NCBI GenBank assembly: GCA_002778195.1
Contig: PCDI01000016.1
Location: 592,332 to 656,331, forward strand
Origin: Raffaelea ambrosiae
Lineage: Eukaryota > Ascomycota > Sordariomycetes > Ophiostomatales > Ophiostomataceae
Length of the DNA stretch: 64,000 bases
Direction: 5' to 3'
Positions within the stretch are counted from its first letter, which is position 1; each line of letters starts with the position of its first letter. The notes below the pieces were generated by a model. That model was not told the DNA's origin and did no database searches. It saw nothing but the letters and a program-made list of their open reading frames with translations. Below are positions 24,905 to 35,670 of this stretch, one piece after another. Both the position numbers and the translations under genes were made by a program.

Positions 24905-25798
24905 TCCGCTCTCTCCCTCCTTTCTTCTCCACGCTCGAGTCCGTTTCCTCTGGCTCTCTCTCCCTCATCCTGCCTCGCCCTGCCTCCAGTCTAGCGGCCT
25001 ATATCTGGCCCCCCCCTCCCCATTGCCGCCCTCCCAGGCTCTGACGCATTCATTTCGAAATCCTGCCAGCAGTCCCAGATCGTGCAGCCTTGCTCCCAGC
25101 TGCGCACTTGATGCCTCGGCTCCTTCGGATTGCGTCGTCGACTTGACCAGCGCCCTTTCCCAGCACACAGGCGTGTCTGAGGATACCGTTTCCGACTGCT
25201 CTCGGCCTTTGGCCAGACTGTCGTCACGCGTCACCTGCTGCACCGCACAGCTTTTTTAGGCCATCACCAACTGTCCCATGCACGACATCTAATCGCACGC
25301 ACACAACAGCCTCACAGCCACGACACAGCGTCTTCGCCCGAACCACCTAGCAGCACTTCCAACATCCAACGGTGGTCCAGACGCTCACAGGATTCTTCAT
25401 TTTTTTTAGTGTTGTTTCTCCCTCTCGCCCCGCGAAGTATCTCTTTAGCTACTCCGTACTTTTTCTTATTTATTTATTTTTTCGACCGCCAAAAACCTCA
25501 CATTAAATCCGCTTCCTGCTCCTCTGGTTTGCCTCCCCGGGAACAAGGCCCTCACCTTCTTGCCGCCGACCACGCTGCGCACTTCTGCCGCCCCCCCACC
25601 CCCCTTCAGGGACCGCAGAAACCACATATACACGCACGCATACACACACACATATATAATTCGCCCAGCCAGTCTTGCCTATGACGGAGAACAGGTAGTC
25701 TTCTTCGTCTCATCGAAGCTAAACCGTCGGAGGTATTGGGCATCGCAGTTGGACACTGCCTTCCCCACCGGCCCGCACCCGCCTCCCAGACCGTCAAG

Positions 25799-28069
25799 AT
25801 GGCCGTGGTCATCGCGTCCGACGACTCGGCCTACTTCGCCGCCGGCATGAGGCGCTCGCACTCCCAGCCGAAGCTGTCGTCCACCAAGACATCCTTCCGC
25901 CAGTCCTCCTCTGCCTCGCGTATCAGCGACATCTATCACCAGCAACAACAACAGCACCACAACCACAACTACCACCACCAATCACAACACCACCCCCACT
26001 CGCCGCCGCCGCCACACTCCCCAAGTGCCCATCTTCTCATCCACTCACCCGCCGACTCGGTCCCGTCGTCCCCCCGGGATTCCCGCGTCTCCTCCTCCGA
26101 GACCACCCCGGTGTCCTCGTCGCCCACGAAAGCGTCAGTCGCCGGGCTCCGTTTGCCTCCGCGCCTCGATCGCCCCGGCTATGGCTCGTCCCCGACCGAC
26201 ACCGACGACGGCGACGAGGCCGACGTCGCGATAGATTACTCCCACTATGACGGCGTCAGCTACTTCAACCCGACCGACGACCTGGAGCCGCTCTCTATCC
26301 CCCACGCCCTGGGCGGCTCCTACGCTGCCTCGCCCAACGACAACAACACCCTGTCGTCCGAGCCTTCCCGCACCAACTCGTCGGACTTTGAGTACTGCGA
26401 GCACGTTGAGCATGCTGCCGAGGACGACACGGCCGTTCGCGCTCTCCCCTCTCGCCATGTTGACTACCTCTCCCACAACTGGCGCGAGGAGGACATTTGG
26501 GAGTCGTGGAAGTACATCGTCTCCCGTAGAGGCGACTACAGCAATGCGGCCCGCCTAGAAAACGCCTCGTGGAGGACATGGATGAAGGCGAAGAACAACC
26601 TGAAAACGGTGTCTCCAGAGACTTTGAATTGGTAGGCCTCCTTCTCGGTGACTTATCGGTGGTGCTATGGCTTCTTCCAGCCTTTCGGGTGTCATTCCCA
26701 CCCCTTGCACGCCACTCTTGCTTCAATCTTGTTGAATCGAGTATCAAAACACGTTTCTGACTCTATAAACAGGCTCAAGGACTGCGACGTCACCTGGCTG
26801 TATGGCCCTTTACAAACGGGCCACACCGGGCTCACACCTACAAAAGCCCAGGACAGCGCCGAGCTGACCAAGTCCAACTCCTTCCTGCGCAATAGCAAGA
26901 AACCTATTCTCAAGAAGAGGAGCATGTCGGAGCTCATGCTGCAGCGCTCTATATCCGCCTCGTCGCTCCTCAAGCAGGCTGCCGCCGCCGTCCAGGCCCA
27001 GCAGAAGGAGATGGGTGGCTGCTTGCCCGCCCGTCCCCGCCTCGAACGCTCCAACACCGATTACGCCGCTCTCCCTTTCTCGTCCAACCACTTCACGCCT
27101 GGCATCACCAGTATGATGCAGTCCAATTCCTCCTCGGGCATTGGCTCGCCCTCCTCAGAGCGGAAACACATCCACTTCAATGAGCAGGTGGAGCAGTGCA
27201 TTGCCGTTGAAGCCAAGGACGAGGAGGACGAGGACGATGAGGAGGACGATGATTTGGGCACTTCCAGGTTCCGTTTCGACGACAGCGACGATTCGGATGA
27301 CGATGGCGCCATCATGATGAAGCGCACAAACTCAAGGGGACGCCCATTGCCTCGCCGCCGGCATTCATATGCCGCTCCCGGCGAGAGCAAGACGATCGCC
27401 ATGCTCCCCTCGACTACTCTCAAGTACCAAGACGACCTTGATCCGTCTGATTTGGGCACAGCCATGAAGCATACGTACCGCAGTCCTGTGATGTCGCCTT
27501 CGTCTTCGCAGGAGACGCTGCGCCCGTCAAGGACATCCAAGAAGATGTTCTTTGCGGAAGACGACGAGGAGGACGAAGACGACGACGACGATGATGATGA
27601 CGAGGACGAGTACGAGGGAGTCCAAAGCCGTCAATTTGCCAGCCTGAATGGCCACCTACAGCGACCGGCCGACGACAGTGAGGAGGATGAAGAAGACGAC
27701 GAAGACGACGAAGACGAGGATGAGGATAGTGAAGATGAGGGTCTCGGTATGTCCATGGGCAGCTCGAGGCAGCGCACTGGCGGCCTGATCTCATCCTCTG
27801 CGTCAACTTCCCGACTGGCCAGTTACCAGGGCCAATCATCCTTCGGCGGCGGCGGTGGCGGCGGTGGACTGAAGCGGACAACATCAACCAGCAGCCTTTC
27901 TGCAGAACCGGCTGGAATGCGCCGAACAGCCTCGGGTATGTTCATGCCCTACGACGAAGGTGAGCCTGCCGGCGGCGGAAATGGCGGGCTGGTTGGTCGG
28001 GTCATTGATACGGTCAACACAGCCCGCGACATTATCCACGTCATTTGGAATGTTGGCTGGAGGAAATGA
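25799..28069 (+). CDS. REG1: Reg1-like regulatory subunit of protein phosphatase 1
   Basis: Two exons, 25799-26631 and 26773-28069 (intron 141 nt, branch CTGAC), giving 709 residues. I chose the ATG at 25799 (CAAGATGGCC context); the frame is open further upstream but with no other ATG. Residues of about 222-290 hold the DUF1752 / AreA GATA-like block (SHNWREEDIWESWKYIV, then a conserved WLYGPLQ) shared with yeast Reg1. The PP1-docking motif KHIHF is at residues 409-413; in Reg1 the RHIHF motif binds Glc7. Acidic runs (EDEDDEEDDD and two longer ones), His/Gln-rich stretches and Ser-rich parts mark disorder. Reg1-Glc7 dephosphorylates Snf1 to keep glucose repression on, so a role in carbon-source control is expected. 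Confidence 0.88.
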
Positions 28070-28676
28070 TTCTATGCCACATTTATTGTGTTCATTTTTT
28101 TCTATTCTTCTTCGCTTCTTCCTTTTGTCTTCTTTCACAATAATTCCTTTTTTTTTGTTTCTCTTTTGCTGCCTCATATGTTGCAAAAACAAAAACCGAT
28201 ACCCCCCCCTTCGCCCCAGGGCCTTTTACTGATATAATCTCTCTTGTTAATTAGGAGGGAGTTCGAGTTTGCGCCGCAATAGGTTCGGATAATTGGGGGT
28301 GCGAGAATACGTTGGTGGGCAGGATAAGGGCGGCTTGTATATGTCTGATCTTCTTGATCTCTCTGTACCTTGTTTGGCTTCCGCACAGACGTGTTCCGAG
28401 GGCGACAAGAGGCTTCGTCTGACCCTCTCATGTACCACCTTTTCTTGCCTGTCCTCGCTGGGGTGCGTGCGAGATACCTGTACAGACAAGGCCACCCAGC
28501 ATACGAGGAAAAGAGAAGGAACACCTCGGACCGACTCGTCACTGCCATCGCCGTGATGGACACGCTACTTCATCCTCTCACCCAAAATGAATCGACCACG
28601 GCGAAACTGCACACTGCCAAGGCGACTTTATCTACATCTCGTTCACCTACCGCACTATCTAGCTACATTCTCTCGG

Positions 28677-28716
28677 CTTCTCAGCTTCTCAGCTTCTCAG
28701 CTTAACAGCTTCTCAG
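28677..28716. repeat. 8-bp tandem repeat (CTTCTCAG)
   Basis: Five units of CTTCTCAG, the fourth altered to CTTAACAG. Confidence 0.92.
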
Positions 28717-29099
28717 CTTGTAAACTGAGCTGGTATTCCCACTCGGCCGGATGGACTCCCTGAAACGGTATTTGACTCACTAGCTCCTGGACAGCTCCGG
28801 GGTCTACCTCGATCGACCGTTTCCTGGAGAGCCGCCTTTTTATACGTTACGATTATGGCATTTGCTCATGGCGTTGATTGGTATTGCGTCTATTTGTCTT
28901 TTTTTTCATGTTTATAGGGGAAAGGAACTGGGGAAAATCACGGACGCGGTCAAAAAAACGGGTGAATTGGGTTTTAACTACGGGCGCGTCGTTTTCGGGG
29001 TTGCTTTTCCTTTTCTTTTTCCATTTATTTAAGAGGGTGTTCGTTGCCCTTTTCTTTTGTCCCCTTTTCAGTCCTGGTTTGGATTTCGGGATGGGGGTG

Positions 29100-29120
29100 T
29101 TTTTTTTTTTTTTTTTTTTT
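29100..29120. repeat. Poly-T tract (21 T)
   Basis: An uninterrupted run of 21 T. Confidence 0.9.
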
Positions 29121-32100
29121 GTTGTTGCAGAGCACAGCAAGGCAGAAACCGGAAAGCATCACCACCATCCGCATATAGGGCGGGATTTCATGGCAGGGCC
29201 GAGCAGGCAACAGGTCCCTCTTTATGACCTTTTTATCTTTAAGTTATCCAAGGTCGACGTTCTGGCTCTCCAGCTTCACATATATGTTCTCTTATACTTG
29301 TTTCCTTCTTGTCTCTTCTTCTGATGACGTACTCTTTCTACCTTGTTTTTCTTCATGGCATGCATATATTCGCTTTCTATTTTGGGGGAGGGAAAGGCGA
29401 AACAAGGGGAAACCGGACAGATAGGTGAAAGCTGGAAACGGGTTTACTCATGGACAAGGATGACAGGAGAACCTGTTGCTTGGACAAGCGCATCAAGGGA
29501 AGCATGCCATGGGATAGGGTCTTTGTGTTTGTTCTCATTCATGCTTCATTGTTTTTTGTGTTTTATTTCACTTTGTTTTTTTCATCTTCACTCGGTTGGG
29601 AACGGACAACTGCTGGCAAAGTTAATGACAATAACGAAACGGCTCTGTAAAGGAAAGGAAAGGGGAAAGAAAAAAGCGATTTCCACAATAAGAAAAAAAA
29701 ATTCCGAGTTGCTCCATGGTGAGTGCGGGGGTTGGATGTGTGAGTGTTGAGTGAGAGCGTAATGAATGAAGGGCACGAGCATTGAGAATGTGATAATAAA
29801 TAATACCATGGGTCTAGTTTCTATTTGAAGCTGCGGAGCCGGCCGTCCGGCATCAGAATTCTGGTCTCGGTCACGGGGAGAAATTACGGGGTTCTTGCGG
29901 GGTAAACTAACGGGCATACGAAAGAGATAGCCGAAGAGTGTGTAGAAAGTTCCGACGAGTGACAGACATGGCAAATGTCACGATAATTTTAGGTCATTGT
30001 GTTGACACGTGACCATATAAACGACGCAGCAGCCGAAACCCCAACCCAGCTGAGTTGAGCAACAGGGATGGAGATTCTCTTTGTTCAGAACTCAATGCTT
30101 ACATGTGAGTCAAATGGCTGTCAGTTGTGTTTGGAACCACAGAAGAGGAGAAACGACCGCAAGTGACATGAGAATGAAACAAGAGGTGAACGACGAATGA
30201 AGCATAACTAGATTGAGAGTGGCTGAATAATGACTAGACCCAACTAGAACAGACTGTATTTGGACTTGAGAACCAAACTGTATCAAACTGCAACAAACGA
30301 TACTACCAAACAGAACTCCGGTAACACAATGACTCAGTACAAACAAACAAACAGCTATATAAGAGGCAGTTCCCTCCTGCACTTGCCGAATTGCAAAACT
30401 CTCTTCTTCTTCCTTCAACAACATGCCAACGATTATTCATTCACAAACCCACCTTGGGCGGAGTCGTAGCCACGCATAGCCCTTGGTCATGGGGATATAC
30501 ACAGACCAGCGACTTCTCTCGCAAGACAGATGAAAACATTGGCCGCCTACACCCACCCCGCGAGCCGACGAGGAAAGCCAGTAGCATGACTGGAGGCTTC
30601 CCGAAAATATATACGGTCTCCTCAGGGGCTGTTTCGGTGCAGTTCCTAGAAGCTCGCGGCGGCTGGTATGGGGAACAGTACTCGACTAAGAAACACGACC
30701 TGGATGATGAGTTGTCCCCGAGACACCCATATGGCACGGAAGCCACAACGCATGTGCCAGCAAAGACGAAGAGCTATCTCTCGCCTTGCCCTTTTTGGGG
30801 GGGGGGGGGGACATACAAGAACGTTTGGCTTCGTTACCAGGCGTCGCACGCGCCAGGCCCCAAGCTACATGCTCTCCCTCTGTCCAACTCTCTCTCTCCT
30901 CGGTGCTTTCCGGGCACGTCTGCCACGTGTCACGGAACCCACAATGTCTAGCGCTCGCCCAGCTTGTCAGCGTTGGAAAGAGGCAACTCGTGAGCCCCAA
31001 CCGTGGTGGATGGTTTTCTGGGAAACAACGCGGACAACAAAGCTATAGCCCAAAGCGAAACTCGGACGAGGCTTTTTCCAAGACATCCAAGACATCCAAG
31101 AACTCCACATGCCACGGGCTTGGATCGACGACGGGGCATTCGGCACCCAGTCCTTGGACTGACTCGATCTCTGGATCGTCGTCGACATAAAACAAAAAGA
31201 AAAAAAACCCAGCCTGGCATACTAATCACCAGCCACCTGCCACGACCGAACAGGATCTAGTTTCGTCAACACCAGAGTTCAGGTGCTGCTTCCTTGATAT
31301 GAAAACCCGACATGTCGAGCCACAGTCTTGTTTGACGACGAAACCGATGGCTGGTTCATACGTCGATTGATCCATAGTCATGAATCGTTGCACATGTTTA
31401 TGAGAGGAAACACATCCAGCGATTTTGTTACACCTACTGGCTGAGAGAATATTCAGTGCAAATCTCGGAAAAAAAGGTTCATTGACAAGAGCAACCAGGC
31501 CAGCATGTGCCACGGTGCAATAGTCCTAGCTACTTGGGACAGAACCAATGACCAGCTCTGTGAGGCAAGAAGAGTAACGGGGGTGTCTTTTTTTTCCCCT
31601 GGGAACCGACAGAACGAAACAGCCGCAAGACAAAGACGTGGCCCGATGGGAGTCCAGTATTTTCGACGAAGCCCAGTATATCGAGGCGCCAACAGGCACA
31701 TGCGGATGGCTGGCGAGACGGCTGCAGACACGGAGAGATATTTACATGTGCCAGCCACGCCGTTCTCGAACACGATGGCAGACATCCAAGGGCATTCTCA
31801 CGGTGATGTCCGAGCGAGCGCACATACACGTCGGCTAATCCTAACCCTGGTTCGGCAACATGGCTGCACTCCCTGTCGGGGCCTTCTTTTTGATGGCCCT
31901 GTTGACCAGTTTCCGGATACAGGTCCATGTTTCTCGCACACTAAGACGGTTCTGAATATATGTATGACGAACGAGACAGATACTACAGTCCGCGCTGCAG
32001 AAGGATCTTCAGCACACGAGATTGGCATGGGAAAATTGCTCGTCAGACAGCCTAGTGGGATTTCGTTTCTTTCCGAATTGGACCATTTGTCGTGCTTGGC

Positions 32101-32294
32101 AGAACATCACGAACCAGGGCAAGCAAGCACCAGTACATCAACAGACTCCTCCTATATACGATCGCTGCGGGATGGGACGATGATGCTGCACGACCAGTCG
32201 GACGTGTTCGTCTCCACATCCATGCCGTTCTCGCTCATCCGCACGGCTGCCAATGGCAACAGAAGACTGTACTCCGGCGGCGGAGCACCGTTGC

Positions 32295-32321
32295 TTTTTT
32301 TTTTTTTTTTTTTTTTTTTTT
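32295..32321. repeat. Poly-T tract (27 T)
   Basis: An uninterrupted run of 27 T. Confidence 0.9.
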
Positions 32322-33657
32322 GGCACGTCTGCCCTTGTCACTGTTGGCGGTGAAAGAGAAAGAAAGGCAACGAATCACTGGATCCTAGGCCATTCTCGAC
32401 CGACAAGGAACGTATACGACCCTTTCATTGGTATGATTCCCTTCGCCAGCCTTGACGATATAGAGGGGCGAGCCCGCACCCATCCAGCATCTCATCCACA
32501 ACAGGAACTTGCTCTGTGGCCTGCCAAAAAAAACACTCCTCTCCGCGTTTCAACACGTGAAAATCACGCGCCAAAACTGAACTGGGTGGGCACGCGGCGT
32601 CCACGTCCTGGAGTGTGCGCGTCGACTACGTCTTCCGGCCAAGGGGCGTCCTGACACCGACTGATTGGATCCATTCGCTCGTGGTGGGCGAGGCACAGTC
32701 CGTCAAGGACAGACACTGGGCTCCTGGAGGACCGCATGCGCATGAAGCCTTGGGGGAAAAAAAAAGGACAAACGGGAGCGACGAAGCATTGTTGCCGTCG
32801 GCTGCCGCAATGGGGGGCTGCTGGCCGAGGACCAGCAGCACGCTCAGCAGGCAAAGGCGAAAGGAGCGCCACCAGGGAGCTACGGGGGCCGTGCTGCCGT
32901 GCTGCTTTGCGAGTTGCCAGATGTGCTCCCAGTCCCTCTCGGACTGCGAGCCCAGGAAGAGAGCCGGTTTGGCATCTTCCCGCACGTCCGGACGATCGAC
33001 ACAAAGGCCGCCCAGCATCGCTGTTTCCTCCAGGTCTGTAACGTCGCCGTTGGCGGAAGGGGAAAGGAGGGCAGTCATTGGATGTTGGCGATGTTGCATG
33101 CGGAGTGCCTGCTTGGGAATGCGCTCGTCAACTACGCGTATTCCGAGGACGCCGCACGGAAAAGGCTGGCAACCCTGGATCGTATCGTACCAGCTTCTAT
33201 TAGGAACAAGATGCATACAAACATGTTACCAGGGACTGCCCCCAGTGACTGGGTGCTGTATGGAAACGTCTGTATTCAAATAAAAAAACTAGCTAATAGC
33301 TGCACCGATGGAGGGCATACAAAACAAAGTGCAACACCTTTTCCCTCTAACCCAAACAGTATTGTCACGGCGAGGAACGTAACTATGTTTCATCCAGTAA
33401 CTATACGCATAGTGATTTCGCGTCTGGAAACAACTAGACTCATGCAAAAGCACCCCAAGTTCATTCATGCTCGTAGCTCCTCCCAAGCTTCCCGGTCCTT
33501 GTTCCTCTGTTGTTCCTTTGTCCGAAACGTCATGTCCAGCGGTTGTCTTTCTTCGGATAGATTCTGCTTTCCCCAAGACTGCCTTTGCTCTCATCCTTCT
33601 TCGTCACTGGCCACGGCGTCGCCTTGTGGGCGTAGCATCTTGCTGTCATGGACGCCA

Positions 33658-33876
33658 TTAAGGGGCCCGCTTGGTATCGTCGGCCCCATCGGCACCACCG
33701 GCCCCATTGGCCCCATTGGAATCGTCGGCCCCATTGGCATCGGCGGCGCTCCCGCCACTGAAGATTGCCCGGACAGTCTCTTCCAGGCGCTGCGCGATCT
33801 CGTCCATGTACGCCTTGTCGTCGTATTGGACTTGGTGAAGCAGCTGCTCCCGCTGCCTGATCCTCTGTTCCAGCTC
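33658..33876 (-). other. Conserved in-frame extension beyond the TAG of paralogue B
   Basis: Directly after the TAG at 33877-33879, 72 sense codons continue in the same frame to a TAA at 33658-33660. The first 42 resemble paralogue A: EETVRAIFSGG here against EDAVLGIFYTGG, and DDKAYMDEIAQRLE against DNKAFVGRRLE. The gap-free alignment spans the stop codon. The last 30 codons are Gly/Ala/Asp-rich and derive from a short GGGGCCGACGAT-like repeat. This is either the lost C-terminus of a nonsense allele or a readthrough extension. Confidence 0.6.
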
Positions 33877-35277
33877 CTAGTCCACACTTTTGAGGCTGAC
33901 AAACGTGCTCGCCTCCAGTTGTATTTTTTTCTCCTCCATGGCTCGTATGTAGACCTGCAGAGCCACCACGGCCTCTACCAGATGCCGGTTGAGCGCCTTG
34001 TTCCTGAACCCGTCGGACAGCAGGACGCCTGCGCGCAAGGGCCTGTACAGGTTTTCGACGGACACGGGCGTCTCGCAGTGGACCATCTTGGACAGCTCGA
34101 CCAAGTCGGGGAGCAGTTCCTCGGTAATGCGGTTGAAGGACTTGCGTAACCTGCGCGACAGGGTGGCGGGCTGGCCGGCCGGCTCGGTGTGGGCCAGTTC
34201 GAAGAGAGTCACTCCGTCGAACAGCTGGCTTCGCACGTGCGGTAGCCACGCCTGGAGCCCGGGGTTGTGGAGCGCGTCCCAGCCATTTTTCTGCAGCAGG
34301 TCCGGCAGGTGGCTCTGGGCGTACGCCAAGCAGCCGTCTTCGAGCGCCTTTTCGATCGCGGCCGCGAACTGGCACTGGACGGCCAGGGGCAGACTGGTCG
34401 TGTAGAGCGACGGGCATTTGTGGTGCAGCTGGCCGGTCATTTGCTTTTGCATGAGACTGGTGGTGTTGGCCAGAATCGATTCCGGCGTGTTCGTCGTCTC
34501 GGCAATGCTCAGGGGGTTGGTCGGGGACGGAGGGACCAACATTGTGCCGTTGTTCGCTCCCGAGACGTCGGGCGTCGGGTCTCCGCTTGTTGTCTTCTGC
34601 TGCTGCTGCTGCTGCTCCAAGGCGGCGGCTTCCCGGCTGGGCTGCCGGTTGAGTTGTCTGGGGGACCGCCTGAGAGGCAGCCTGGAGGACTGCCGGGGGG
34701 ACCGCTGGGGGGACCGCCGGGGGGACCGCCGGGGGGACCGCCAGTTGGACTGCCGGGGGGACCGCCGGGGGGACCGCCGGGGGGACCGCCGGGGGGACCG
34801 CCGGGGGGACCGCCGGTTGGTCTGCCGGTTGGACTGCCGGTTGGTCTGCCGGTTGGACTGCCGGTTGGACTGCCGGTTGGACTGCCGGTTGGTCTGCCGG
34901 TTGGACTGCCGGTTGGACTGCCGGTTGGACTGCCGGTTGGTCTGCCGGTTGGTCTGCCGGTTGGTCTGCCGACCGGGTTGCTGGTCGCCCAGCTGGCTGA
35001 GATGCCCGTCGGGGACGCCTACAAAGACCTCTGGGAACTCAGCCCGAGCACGGGCTTCTGATTGGAAGATGCCCTTTTCCAGCAGCACGCAGATGGCTTC
35101 GACAAACTTGTTGTACCCGCGGAGGCGAATCGCAGGGCCGAGCAATTCCATGTTGGCAGCGACAATCGAGGTCACGCGAATCCGTGAGACTGGCCGCTCC
35201 GCTTTGATGTCGATGTTGCCAAAAACCTGCACACTGTGGACGTAGACGCGCTGTCGGTATGTCAAACGAGGAGCCAT
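33877..35277 (-). CDS. Unrecognised coiled-coil protein, tandem paralogue B (stops at an in-frame TAG)
   Basis: Single open frame of 466 residues from an ATG at 35275-35277. I do not recognise the family. Residues 8-86 (RQRVYVHSVQVFG, FVEAICVLLEKGIFQSEARA) match the start of the next gene upstream (35671-37299). Residues 289-350 (PSLYTTSLPL, LEDGCLAYAQSHLPDLL) match its second block, and residues 360-466 match its coiled coil. Between them, residues of about 100-225 are a four-residue repeat, RQTN/RQSN then RRSP, encoded by a 12-bp minisatellite. The frame ends at TAG (33877-33879), yet paralogue homology continues in frame for about 42 codons beyond it. The gene may be truncated, decayed or read through. 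Neither a signal peptide nor a membrane segment is evident. Confidence 0.65.
   Translation of the reverse strand: MAPRLTYRQRVYVHSVQVFGNIDIKAERPVSRIRVTSIVAANMELLGPAIRLRGYNKFVEAICVLLEKGIFQSEARARAEFPEVFVGVPDGHLSQLGDQQPGRQTNRQTNRQTNRQSNRQSNRQSNRQTNRQSNRQSNRQSNRQTNRQSNRQTNRRSPRRSPRRSPRRSPRRSPRQSNWRSPRRSPRRSPQRSPRQSSRLPLRRSPRQLNRQPSREAAALEQQQQQQKTTSGDPTPDVSGANNGTMLVPPSPTNPLSIAETTNTPESILANTTSLMQKQMTGQLHHKCPSLYTTSLPLAVQCQFAAAIEKALEDGCLAYAQSHLPDLLQKNGWDALHNPGLQAWLPHVRSQLFDGVTLFELAHTEPAGQPATLSRRLRKSFNRITEELLPDLVELSKMVHCETPVSVENLYRPLRAGVLLSDGFRNKALNRHLVEAVVALQVYIRAMEEKKIQLEASTFVSLKSVD
34640..34975. repeat. Coding 12-bp minisatellite in paralogue B
   Basis: About 25 tandem 12-bp units of two subtypes: CCGGTTGGACTG / CCGGTTGGTCTG (34,810-34,972) and CCGGGGGGACCG (34,690-34,810, with one unit of the other type at 34,740). 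On the minus strand they encode QSNR or QTNR and RSPR. As the unit is a multiple of three, all frames on both strands stay open here. This explains the long Gly/Leu/Pro/Val and Cys/Arg/Leu open frames on the plus strand. Confidence 0.93.
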
Positions 35278-35670
35278 GATGGTGGACGAAGAGGAGGGCC
35301 TGGAGTCGACTGGGAGTAGAATGTGGACGGGGAGTGGACGGTAATAATAGATACAGAAAAGGGTAGATGCCTATGCTGTCTGACTCTGATTCTGATTCTG
35401 ATTCTGATTCTGATTTTTTTTGTACATGCTTTCTGTGTATTTGTTTGCCTGTACCAAGGGGCTACACAAAATTGAGGTGGGTTGTGAGAAAGAGCTCGAA
35501 ATATTACAGACGGAAGGAGCGAAGGGGAGATGGTAGGGCAACTGCGTAAGCTCTCGCAGAAGGAAGGAACGGACGAGGCTCGCTTTGTCTGGCCCCACTG
35601 ACTATGAATACAAAGTTGGATTCCGCCGTTCTTGTGTGTGTGTGTCAAGATCCTCCTCCCCTCCTCCCCT
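35278..35670. other. Spacer between tandem paralogues A and B
   Basis: This 393 bp stretch presumably holds the promoter of B and the 3' UTR of A. It includes five perfect TCTGAT units at 35385-35414. No gene is seen. Confidence 0.5.

Larger units (their letters stand above)
12258..25798. other. 13.5 kb gene-poor region between the kinase and REG1
   Basis: I find no frame here with recognisable domains or a convincing exon series. Short open frames occur on both strands but are rich in Cys, Phe, Ser or Arg, as expected from repeats. The DNA is full of homopolymers and microsatellites, listed separately. The last 1.1 kb (about 24,700-25,798) is pyrimidine-rich and is the likely REG1 promoter and 5' UTR. 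Long non-coding RNAs or long UTRs could lie here, but the sequence alone does not show them. Confidence 0.5.
28070..33657. other. 5.6 kb region without a supported gene
   Basis: Between REG1 and the tandem unknown genes. It has poly-T tracts (21 T at 29100-29120, 27 T at 32295-32321) and an 8-bp tandem repeat at 28677-28716. Overlapping open frames of about 200-280 codons on both strands at 31.5-33.3 kb show no recognisable domain. I do not call a gene here, though a decayed or unusual gene near 32.6-33.3 kb cannot be ruled out. Confidence 0.45.

Noticed and set aside
12258..25798. CRISPR, transposon or biosynthetic-cluster signal in the gene-poor region
   Set aside because: No regularly spaced repeats, terminal repeats, transposase, integrase or core biosynthetic domains are visible.
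31505..32353. 282-codon plus-strand frame
   Set aside because: Ends in a poly-Phe run from a 27-T homopolymer, with no family resemblance or intron structure.
32899..34149. 416-codon plus-strand open frame with Gly-Pro-Ile repeats
   Set aside because: It lies antisense to paralogue B and its open frame is explained by the minisatellite-like repeats and GC-rich composition; no domain is recognisable.
34267..35245. Plus-strand frames rich in Gly/Leu/Pro/Val and Cys/Arg/Leu repeats
   Set aside because: They are the other reading frames of the 12-bp array; the minus frame has a paralogue and conserved flanks.
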